Of a stretch of 11,430 nucleotides of DNA, positions 6,765 to 11,430 are shown one piece after another. The stretch covers positions 1 to 11,430 of the forward strand of contig CALKWU010000111.1 in the NCBI GenBank assembly GCA_938004015.1, in the 5' to 3' direction. The position numbers and the translations under genes were made by a program. Position 1 is the first letter of the stretch. The number at the start of each line of letters is the position of its first letter. The DNA is from an uncultured Oceanobacillus sp. (GTDB taxonomy: Bacteria; Bacillota; Bacilli; Bacillales; Amphibacillaceae). The notes under the pieces were generated by a model. It saw only the letters and a program-made list of their open reading frames with translations, was not told where the DNA came from and ran no database searches.

Positions 6765-6770
6765 ATTATA
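6765..6770 (-). promoter_or_regulatory. -10 box of the thiamine operon promoter
   Basis: The minus strand reads TATGGTATAATGG, with a consensus TATAAT and an extended TGG just upstream. No good -35 box lies 16-18 bases upstream, so the extended -10 may compensate. Transcription would begin near 6757-6759, immediately before the aptamer, as expected for a riboswitch leader. Confidence 0.65.
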
Positions 6771-6857
6771 CCATAAAGTGTTGGGAGCAGGGAAAATACA
6801 ATCTTTATGTTTTGGAATTTTTTTGGTTTAAAGGAAAAATGAATATTTTGCAATAAG

Positions 6858-6917
6858 GCTGGATAGAGCAACAGACTTCTAATCTGTAAATCACAGGGTC
6901 GAATCCTGCTCGGGACG
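6858..6917 (+). pseudogene. 3' fragment of a tRNA-Arg(UCU) gene, possible attachment-site scar
   Basis: The sequence matches a tRNA from the D-loop to the 3' acceptor strand. It has GCTGGATAGAGC, a perfect anticodon stem ACAGA/TCTGT around loop CTTCTAA (anticodon TCT), a T-arm ACAGG-GTCGAAT-CCTGC, and 3' acceptor strand TCGGGAC followed by G. The 5' acceptor strand and the 5' half of the D-arm are absent; the bases upstream are AT-rich and cannot pair. The T-loop has G instead of the invariant T54, and the outer T-stem pair is A-C. It cannot be a working tRNA. Such 3' fragments are commonly left by integrases that use tRNA ends as attachment sites; that origin is inferred. Confidence 0.75.
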
Positions 6918-6961
6918 CATTAGAGATCGCTGACGATAATCACTGTAAATATGTATAAAGA

Positions 6962-7738
6962 TTATATGCCATAAAAACCTTTCGTATTTTCAAGGATGAT
7001 TTTGTAAGTGTCATGCAGATCGTTTTCTTTAAGTCGGGCTATCGTCATCATTGATTCATGAATCATTTTCGGATGGGTCAACTGATTCTGGAAAGGTCCT
7101 TCAAATGGCCATGGCCCATCAGTTTCCACCATCAATGATTCGAGCGGATATGCTTTCACCATCTCCTGGATTTCCGATTCATAGACTATATCCGGCGTAA
7201 CGGAAATGTAGTAACCATTATTTTTCATTCGTTCCAATGTTTTCTCGTCACCCTTGAACCAATGGAAATGGGCTTTTGATATATCGTGTTTTTCCAATAA
7301 TCGACAAGCGAGTGGCGCATCTTCGTAAACAGCATGAAGAATGACCGGTTTATCCAGCTTTTTCGCCAGGAGGATAAATGTTTCCAACAGTTTCAAGTAT
7401 CCATCCATTTGCAGATTCGGCTGTTCCTGACGCAAGTAATAAGGCAACCCGACTTCCCCGACGGCTACCATCTTGTCTTCATGTTTTTCGATAAAATCGA
7501 TCAGCTCTTGCAATTCGTCATCGGATGGAAGCGGCTGTTCCGGATGAAATCCAAATGCCGGATGAACAAGTGCATGTTCATCCGCCAAAGCGAGATTTAT
7601 TTGTGAAGACTGCAAATTCTGCGATACCGTAATCAAGCCGGCAACCTGATGTTCCTCCGTCGTTTTCAATAGATATTGCCGATCCGATTCTTCATAGACA
7701 TCCAGATGAATATGGGAATCGATGATTTCTACAAACAA
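6962..7738 (-). CDS. TatD-family metal-dependent hydrolase
   Basis: This 258-residue TIM-barrel hydrolase is of the TatD/amidohydrolase-related family, members of which include metal-dependent DNases. Metal-binding motifs are all present: DSHIHLDVY (His9, His11), GEVGL (Glu95), VILHAV (His135), HFHWF (His157/His159) and ETDGPWP (Asp207). The sequence diverges from housekeeping TatD, so it may be one of the paralogues of unknown substrate. The start is TTG at 7738, set by AAAGGAGGA seven bases upstream; no ATG alternative keeps the N-terminal HxH. The start overlaps the 3' end of the degraded symporter gene by 10 bases, so the two were once one operon. The gene ends about 45 bases from the tRNA fragment. 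No terminator was recognised. Confidence 0.85.
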   Translation of the reverse strand: MFVEIIDSHIHLDVYEESDRQYLLKTTEEHQVAGLITVSQNLQSSQINLALADEHALVHPAFGFHPEQPLPSDDELQELIDFIEKHEDKMVAVGEVGLPYYLRQEQPNLQMDGYLKLLETFILLAKKLDKPVILHAVYEDAPLACRLLEKHDISKAHFHWFKGDEKTLERMKNNGYYISVTPDIVYESEIQEMVKAYPLESLMVETDGPWPFEGPFQNQLTHPKMIHESMMTIARLKENDLHDTYKIILENTKGFYGI

Positions 7739-8177
7739 TGGGATTCCTCCTTTATTTGCTGTGGGTTGGTTTTATGATTTTGCAACAAAGTAATCATCGT
7801 CAATGAAGTGATATTGGTCGACATGCCAATCCATACAGGGTGAACATTGAAATAGAATTCATTCGGTGCCCAGCCGCCAAGATGGTACCACGTTACGCCC
7901 GATAAAAAGCCGACGATCATCGAACCAACGACCGCTTCTTTAGTTGCTAACCGCCAAAATAGCACAGCAACGACCGGTGCAAATGTAGCGGAATTTCTCA
8001 TCGTCCATGCCAAAATGTTCCACCATGCCGATTGTTCGGTCCGTAACATGCCAAATGCAACCATTAGAACAGTCAACACTAAGCTGATTCAAAAGTCAAA
8101 ATAAAATTAAAGCAATTGCCTGATGGGTAGCGAAGGACGAAAATGATGGTTGGCATGATCACAAAGGATACACCCTT
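7729..8177 (-). pseudogene. Degraded sodium:solute symporter (SSS family), C-terminal remnant
   Basis: The open frame 8088-7729 encodes about 119 residues resembling the last membrane helices of an SSS-family symporter: ISLVLTVLMVAFGML, then SATFAPVVAVLFWRLATKEAVVGSMIVGFLSGVTWYHLGG, and a charged tail. Full-length members have roughly 450-550 residues, so most of the protein is missing. Upstream, in another frame (about 8177-8079), lies a hydrophobic stretch (SFVIMPTIIFVLRYPSG) that could be from a more N-terminal helix and that stops at TAG 8081-8079. This suggests an internal deletion plus a frame change. A GTG at 8079 could in principle start the remnant, but there is no convincing ribosome-binding site. 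The family assignment is by remembered pattern. Confidence 0.65.
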
Positions 8178-8195
8178 TTAAGGGCAATATCAATC

Positions 8196-8251
8196 GTGAG
8201 TCATATCAATTCCTCCAAAAACATTGTCTCTGAGGAATTGGTATGACTCAC
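8196..8251. repeat. 20-bp inverted repeat (long hairpin)
   Basis: The left arm 8196-8215 (starting GTGAGTCATA) and right arm 8232-8251 (ending TATGACTCAC) are complementary at 19 of 20 positions, the exception giving a G-U pair in RNA. They are separated by 16 bases. On the plus strand six T follow directly, but no plus-strand gene lies upstream. On the minus strand the second arm contains GGAGGAATTGATATG, a ribosome-binding site and ATG, which would be buried in the stem. It may be the disabled start of the symporter pseudogene, a terminator, or the ends of a lost small element. Confidence 0.7.
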
Positions 8252-8363
8252 TTTTTTGGGCATATGGAATTTTCAGCAAAAATCGACTTTGAAATCCAAA
8301 TGCAGTCGCGATGATCCGACGCCGTTGACTCTTAATCCCATCACTCTTAAACAGTTGATCAAT

Positions 8364-8903
8364 TCATTCCTTTTGGGTTTTAATGTAGGCTTGCTCTTCT
8401 TCCGGTGAGAGGATGCCTGTCGCTTCACCGATTGTGCCTCCCTGCAATTGCCAAACAGTGTTGTGATCCTTATCGACTTGCGAAAAATCACCGCTTGCCC
8501 ACCTGACCAAAATATCTTGGTAAGTCTGTTTATGCTCCAGTTCGGCAACAGATAATCCTTCCAACAACCAATTAATTCGTTCATTTGTAATCTCGTAAAA
8601 TCCCCATTTGACATCGGCGACCACTTTTTGGTGGGACATTTTATGGATGTAATTTTGGTATGCGCCGTCTGTCAATTCAGCCAATTCCATTGGATCGCCA
8701 AATGGATTTAGATAAACCTCCTCCTCAACCCATTCGACCTCGACCTCATCCAGTTCAGTTTCTTCCACTACTTCATCTTGCTCTTCTTGCGCCTCACTTG
8801 CAGCAGGTTCCCACATGTCCACAAGACTTGTTGCAATATACCAGCCTGCACCAATAATGGCAAAAAGCGTGACAATCGATAAAATAAAAATTACTTTTTT
8901 CAA
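8364..8903 (-). CDS. Membrane-anchored acidic protein, DUF6241-like
   Basis: The start chosen is TTG 8903, because AAGGAGA (8916-8910) lies at ideal distance. The in-frame ATG at 8921 has no site and would place this Shine-Dalgarno sequence inside the gene. The protein of about 179 residues begins with basic residues and one hydrophobic helix (about residues 4-25), giving a membrane anchor or uncleaved signal. A Glu/Asp-rich linker follows (about 36-64). The C-terminal domain contains WGFYEITNERINWLLE, YQDILVRWASGDFSQVDKDHN and WQLQGGTIGEATGILSPEEE. This pattern resembles, from memory, the DUF6241 family of Bacillus proteins, whose function is unknown. It is transcribed divergently from barnase; no functional link is evident. 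Confidence 0.75.
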   Translation of the reverse strand: MKKVIFILSIVTLFAIIGAGWYIATSLVDMWEPAASEAQEEQDEVVEETELDEVEVEWVEEEVYLNPFGDPMELAELTDGAYQNYIHKMSHQKVVADVKWGFYEITNERINWLLEGLSVAELEHKQTYQDILVRWASGDFSQVDKDHNTVWQLQGGTIGEATGILSPEEEQAYIKTQKE

Positions 8904-8909
8904 TGGAAA

Positions 8910-8916
8910 TCTCCTT
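8910..8916 (-). promoter_or_regulatory. Ribosome-binding site deciding a TTG start
   Basis: AAGGAGA is followed by six bases and then TTG at 8903, which opens a basic, hydrophobic anchor. It argues against the ATG at 8921, which begins upstream of this site. Confidence 0.65.
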
Positions 8917-9048
8917 TTCATTTAAAACCTAAAAAATCGAGACTTTTTACAAAATTTCAATTGTATGGTACCTTATAGTTCATCGATAAACAACCGTCTT
9001 TTTGTAAAAATTGATGACAAACTTGACAAAACGTGGTAAAAATCCGGG

Positions 9049-9549
9049 ATGTCGGATTTTCCATCTTGGAGGTCGATTACGATCAAACGTATCATTTATG
9101 GATTGTTCATCTTAAGTATCTTTTTCTTCGGATGTTCTCCTGTCGATCACCTTGCCAACGACAACGCAAACGGGAATTCTATCGAAGAACAAAACCGAAT
9201 GACCGAGGATGGTCATTACACAAGCAAAGATGAAGTGGCTGCTTATATTCACACATACGGAAAACTTCCGTCCAATTACATAACGAAAGCCGAGGCTATG
9301 GAACTGGGGTGGGAAGCGAGCGATGGCAACTTATGGGAAGTGACCGAGGGGAAAAGCATCGGCGGTGACAGGTTTTTCAACCGGGAAGGAAAACTTCCAG
9401 AAAAAGAAGGCAGAATGTATTATGAAGCAGACGTCAACTACGAAGGAGGTTATCGTGGGCCGGAGCGGATCGTTTATTCCAATGACGGGCTCGTCTATTA
9501 CACGCCCGACCATTATGAGACCTTTACATTATTGTATGGAGATGAATGA
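9049..9549 (+). CDS. Barnase-type guanyl-specific ribonuclease with a lipobox
   Basis: This extracellular RNase of the barnase/binase (microbial RNase N1/T1) family cleaves RNA after guanine. Residues from about 58 on align along the full mature barnase domain: YGKLPSNYITKAEAMELGW, GKSIGGDRFFNREGKLP, YYEADVNY, YRGPERIVYS, TPDHYETFT. The barnase active-site residues are all kept: Lys80 (K27), Arg112 (R59), Glu126 (E73, general base), Arg136 (R83), Arg140 (R87) and His155 (H102, general acid). The enzyme should be active. The N-terminus has a hydrophobic segment ending FFFGC; Cys29 could be lipidated, tethering the RNase to the membrane. The ATG at 9049 has no ribosome-binding site; GGAGGT at 9068-9073 points to a later, non-ATG start (see findings). 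It overlaps barstar by ATGA. Confidence 0.92.
   Translation: MSDFPSWRSITIKRIIYGLFILSIFFFGCSPVDHLANDNANGNSIEEQNRMTEDGHYTSKDEVAAYIHTYGKLPSNYITKAEAMELGWEASDGNLWEVTEGKSIGGDRFFNREGKLPEKEGRMYYEADVNYEGGYRGPERIVYSNDGLVYYTPDHYETFTLLYGDE
9068..9073 (+). promoter_or_regulatory. Shine-Dalgarno sequence inside the annotated barnase N-terminus
   Basis: GGAGGT lies 19 bases after the only nearby in-frame ATG (9049). It is well spaced for an in-frame ATC at 9082 and close to an ATT at 9076. Translation from there would give ITIKRIIYGLF, a much more normal signal-peptide start. A TTGACA at 9023-9028 would also put the ATG at 9049 where a -10 box should be. Confidence 0.45.
9538..9542 (+). promoter_or_regulatory. 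Ribosome-binding site of barstar within the barnase gene
   Basis: GGAGA sits in the last codons of barnase. It is only three bases from the ATG at 9546 but nine from the ATG at 9552. The 9552 start also aligns better with barstar (MQELVLDG against MKKAVING). Confidence 0.55.
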
Positions 9550-9842
9550 ACATGCAGGAATTGGTGCTTGATGGAAAAGAATTGCGGAAAAAAGAAGATG
9601 TGCACTCTTATTTGAAACGTCAATTAGAAGTACCGGAATACCACGGTGCTAATTTGGACGCCCTTTGGGATGTGCTCAGTACCTATGACCAGCCGCTTAA
9701 AATCGAGTTGATTCACGAAAAAACTTTGCACGAAAACCTCGGAAATTACGGAAAAGCGCTCGTCCAACTGTTGGAAGACGCAGCCGAAGCAAACCCGAAC
9801 ATCCATTTTCAAGTGGGACGATCAGGGACAGACCCGTTTTGA
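9546..9842 (+). CDS. Barstar-family RNase inhibitor with a repeat-encoded C-terminus
   Basis: This intracellular inhibitor of the barnase encoded just upstream protects the producing cell before export. The length of 98 residues compares with 90 for barstar. The binding helix and loop are conserved: VPEYHGANLDALWD (29-42) contains the equivalents of barstar Tyr29, Asp35, Trp38 and Asp39. Asp35/Asp39 fill the enzyme's phosphate and His102 pockets. Barstar Glu76 is replaced by Asp78, a mild change. The last strand NIHFQV (85-90) matches barstar DITIIL, so the protein should end about there. Instead eight residues, GRSGTDPF, and the TGA come from repeat R3. The ATG overlaps the barnase stop (ATGA); 9552 is the more likely start from ribosome-binding-site spacing. 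Confidence 0.92.
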   Translation: MNMQELVLDGKELRKKEDVHSYLKRQLEVPEYHGANLDALWDVLSTYDQPLKIELIHEKTLHENLGNYGKALVQLLEDAAEANPNIHFQVGRSGTDPF

Positions 9843-9879
9843 CCCAATGGGACAAAACGGGTCTGTCCCTTTTTGTCCC
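9815..9879. repeat. REPIN-like inverted pair R3 overlapping the barstar 3' end
   Basis: A perfect 17-bp inverted repeat is present: GGGACAGACCCGTTTTG at 9825-9841 and its exact complement at 9853-9869. Outer GGGAC (9815-9819) and GTCCC (9875-9879) extend the symmetry, and the two units meet at CCCAATGGG. The element covers the last eight codons and the stop of barstar. The T-run at 9870-9874 after the main stem may let it act as an intrinsic terminator for the barnase-barstar operon. Confidence 0.9.
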
Positions 9880-9943
9880 CCGGATGTTATTGTTTGCTTA
9901 TTTAGGGTATAGAATTACTGAGTATGGCAAGGGAGATGATATT

Positions 9944-10570
9944 ATGGCAAACGTTCTTTATGTAAGAGCAAATCCTAAAAGCGAAGAACATTCCAACTCG
10001 TCGCAGCTGGCGAACTTTTTCATCTCAGAATATCAGAAACATAATCCTGATGACACCATAGACAAACTCGATCTGTACACGGCTGATATCCCATTTTTGG
10101 ATGTGGATGTCTTTTCGGCATGGGGCAAATTTGCCTCCAACGATGAACTGACGGCCGTGGAAAGGGAAAAAGCAGAACGGATGGACAAATTGACGAATCA
10201 ATTTTTGGAAGCGGACAAAGTCATTTTTGCTTATCCGTTCTGGAACTTGAGTTTACCACCGATGTTGAAAGCTTACATCGACACGATTTGCATTAACGGT
10301 AAAACATTCCATTACACCGAAGATGGACCAGAAGGACTTGTTCCGGACAAGCCGTTTTTGCTGATCGAAACGCGCGGAGGCTTTTATTCCGAAGGGCCCG
10401 CTGCTGAATTAGAGCATTCGCAAAGCTATATCCAAGGAGTGACCCGGTTTATCGGGATCCAAAATCAACATGCCGTCATCGCTGAAGGCTTGGATGTCGA
10501 TGAAGCGACACGGAATGCCTCTCTGGAAAAAGCAAGGGAAAAATTGGCCGAGCTCGCCCGCAACTTTTAA
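9944..10570 (+). CDS. azoR: FMN-dependent NADH-azoreductase
   Basis: This 208-residue flavodoxin-fold enzyme is of the AzoR/NQO (Flavodoxin_2) family. It reduces azo compounds and quinones with NADH, and acts in the cytoplasm, probably as a homodimer. The phosphate-binding region is RANPKSEEHSNSSQLA (8-23). The FMN and active-site segment is YPFWNLSLPPMLKAYID (97-113), followed by KTFHYTEDGPEGL (120-132) and TRGGFYSEGP (143-152). Length matches B. subtilis AzoR1/AzoR2 (about 208-211). ATG 9944 follows GGGAGA with good spacing. The frame stays open back to 9839, inside repeat R3, but that extension (MTQWDKTGLS...) is repeat-derived and not protein-like. A weak TATAGAAT box at 9908-9915 could serve as -10. 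Repeat R4 follows the stop and may end the transcript. Confidence 0.92.
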   Translation: MANVLYVRANPKSEEHSNSSQLANFFISEYQKHNPDDTIDKLDLYTADIPFLDVDVFSAWGKFASNDELTAVEREKAERMDKLTNQFLEADKVIFAYPFWNLSLPPMLKAYIDTICINGKTFHYTEDGPEGLVPDKPFLLIETRGGFYSEGPAAELEHSQSYIQGVTRFIGIQNQHAVIAEGLDVDEATRNASLEKAREKLAELARNF

Positions 10571-10596
10571 AAGTCAACCAAACAGAGTCTGTTCTC

Positions 10597-10629
10597 TGGG
10601 CCAAACGGGGACTGTCCCTGTTTGGCCCA
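10597..10629. repeat. Single REP-like unit R4, probable terminator of azoR
   Basis: The left arm TGGGCCAAACGGGGAC and the right arm GTCCCTGTTTGGCCCA are complementary except for one G-U position, around a single central T; the innermost pairs must open to form a loop. It is the same unit as in R1-R3 but alone. It lies 27 bases after the azoR stop and is followed by ATTTTTG, so a terminator role on the plus strand is likely. Confidence 0.8.
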
Positions 10630-10735
10630 TTTTTGTCTCAACTAGCCTACCACCTGATTGAATTTAGTAATTTTGCCCATAACCTCTCTCCTTCTTTGTG
10701 CACATTGTCTATTACGGTACATAGGCCGAATCTAT

Positions 10736-10741
10736 TATAAT
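10736..10741 (+). promoter_or_regulatory. -10 box of the MsmX-type ATPase gene
   Basis: A perfect TATAAT lies 57 bases upstream of the ATG. The -35 region around 10712-10717 (TTACGG) is weak. Transcription would start near 10748, just before the cre site. Confidence 0.6.
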
Positions 10742-10749
10742 GAAAGTAA

Positions 10750-10763
10750 GGTAAACGTTTTCA
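10750..10763 (+). promoter_or_regulatory. cre site (CcpA operator)
   Basis: GGTAAACGTTTTCA matches the catabolite-responsive consensus TGWAANCGNTNWCA at 13 of 14 positions, the first base being the exception. It overlaps or directly follows the predicted transcription start, a position from which CcpA represses. A role in carbon control suits the sugar-ABC ATPase downstream. Confidence 0.65.
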
Positions 10764-10798
10764 AATATATAAATCTATCATCTAGGAGGAACAACTTC

Positions 10799-11430
10799 AT
10801 GGCAGAGCTACGCTTGGAAAATATCAAAAAAATCTATGATAAGGACGTTGTTGCAGTTCAAGATTTCAATTTGCACATCAAAGACAAGGAATTCATCGTG
10901 TTCGTCGGGCCATCCGGTTGTGGAAAATCGACGACCCTAAGAATGATTGCCGGGTTGGAAGAGATTTCCGAAGGCGATTTATATATCGATGGAAAACGAA
11001 TGAACGATATCCCACCAAAAGACCGTGACATTGCGATGGTTTTCCAAAACTATGCTTTGTATCCACATATGAATGTTTACGATAATATGGCTTTCGGATT
11101 GAAACTGCGAAAAATCAAAAAAGATGAAATCGATCGCCGCGTGAAAGAAGCAGCAAAAATTCTCGGATTGGAAGAATATTTGGATCGGAAACCAAAAGCA
11201 CTTTCCGGTGGACAAAGACAACGTGTCGCACTGGGGAGAGCAATTGTGCGAGATCCGAAAGTGTTCTTGATGGACGAACCATTGTCCAACTTGGACGCGA
11301 AATTGCGTGTACAAATGCGTGCCGAAATCCAAAAACTCCATCGCCGTCTCCAATCAACGACGATTTATGTGACGCACGACCAAACGGAAGCGATGACAAT
11401 GGCGACCCGCCTCGTTGTCATGAAAGATGG
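10799..11430 (+). CDS. msmX: Sugar ABC transporter ATP-binding protein, MsmX/UgpC type (3' part outside window)
   Basis: The first 210 codons of a carbohydrate-importer ATPase are visible; the family length is about 365 residues, so the C-terminal regulatory domain lies outside. It has Walker A GPSGCGKST (37-45), Q-loop Gln83 in VFQNYALYPHM, signature LSGGQRQRVALGRA (135-148), Walker B VFLMDEPLSNLDAKLR (155-170) and H-loop His193 in VTHDQTEAM. These are the standard MalK/UgpC/MsmX signatures. MsmX of Bacillus is a shared ATPase serving several sugar permeases encoded elsewhere, which fits the absence of permease genes next to it here. ATG 10799 follows TAGGAGGA with nine bases of spacing. The TATAAT and cre site upstream suggest SigA transcription under CcpA control. 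UgpC-like orthologues cannot be told apart by sequence alone. Confidence 0.88.
   Translation, partial: MAELRLENIKKIYDKDVVAVQDFNLHIKDKEFIVFVGPSGCGKSTTLRMIAGLEEISEGDLYIDGKRMNDIPPKDRDIAMVFQNYALYPHMNVYDNMAFGLKLRKIKKDEIDRRVKEAAKILGLEEYLDRKPKALSGGQRQRVALGRAIVRDPKVFLMDEPLSNLDAKLRVQMRAEIQKLHRRLQSTTIYVTHDQTEAMTMATRLVVMKD

Noticed and set aside
6858..6917. Functional tRNA-Arg gene
   Set aside because: The 5' acceptor strand and half of the D-arm are missing, and T54 is replaced by G, so it cannot fold as a complete tRNA.
8273..8614. Minus-strand ORF of 113 codons overlapping the DUF6241-like gene
   Set aside because: It lies in another frame over a gene with a clear anchor, linker and domain; no ribosome-binding site and atypical composition.
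9033..9233. Plus-strand ORF of 66 codons starting GTG at 9033
   Set aside because: It is in another frame over the barnase gene, whose domain match is unambiguous.
9839..9943. N-terminal extension of the azoreductase (start at 9839)
   Set aside because: The extra residues come from repeat R3 and a putative promoter region. ATG 9944 has the proper ribosome-binding site and matches the family N-terminus.
1871..10629. CRISPR array
   Set aside because: The repeated units are palindromic, dispersed over 8.7 kb, often inverted and not separated by regular spacers; no cas genes.

Overview
The window reads as chromosome of a low-to-moderate GC Firmicute of the Bacillaceae/Planococcaceae type. The evidence is strong GGAGG ribosome-binding sites, frequent TTG and GTG starts, a TPP riboswitch with a transcription terminator, a Bacillus-style AI-2E family membrane protein (YtvI), a cre site and a barnase/barstar pair. 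No species can be fixed from sequence alone.

Layout. 1-233 (minus) is the start of a secreted acidic protein, with its promoter at 283-310. 666-1802 (plus) encodes YtvI. 1944-6529 (minus) is a thiamine-related cluster. In transcription order it holds a TPP riboswitch leader, a ThiY-like lipoprotein, a small MTH1187/YkoF-type thiamine-binding protein, a ThiX-like permease, a ThiZ-like ATPase, an FAH-fold hydrolase and an atypical SDR. 6858-6917 is the 3' part of a tRNA-Arg(UCU). 6962-7738 (minus) encodes a TatD-family hydrolase whose start overlaps the end of a decayed sodium:solute symporter. 8364-8903 (minus) encodes a membrane-anchored acidic protein. 9049-9842 (plus) encodes a barnase-type RNase with a lipobox, then its barstar inhibitor. 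9944-10570 (plus) is an azoreductase, and 10799 to the window end (plus) is an MsmX/UgpC-type sugar ABC ATPase behind a promoter with a cre site.

How the genes work together. The thiamine cluster should import a thiamine precursor or thiamine itself and be shut off by TPP through the leader terminator. The FAH and SDR genes lie on the same strand downstream and may be co-transcribed, but their link to thiamine is unproven. Barnase and barstar are translationally coupled, which fits toxin and inhibitor production together.

The most unusual thing in the window is a family of short palindromic repeats: three inverted pairs (1871-1942, 2779-2846, 9815-9879) and one single unit (10597-10629). They resemble the REP/REPIN elements of other bacteria. 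Three of the four touch or overlap a stop codon, and one supplies the last eight codons and the stop of barstar. No RAYT-type transposase is in the window, and no complete mobile element or CRISPR array was seen.
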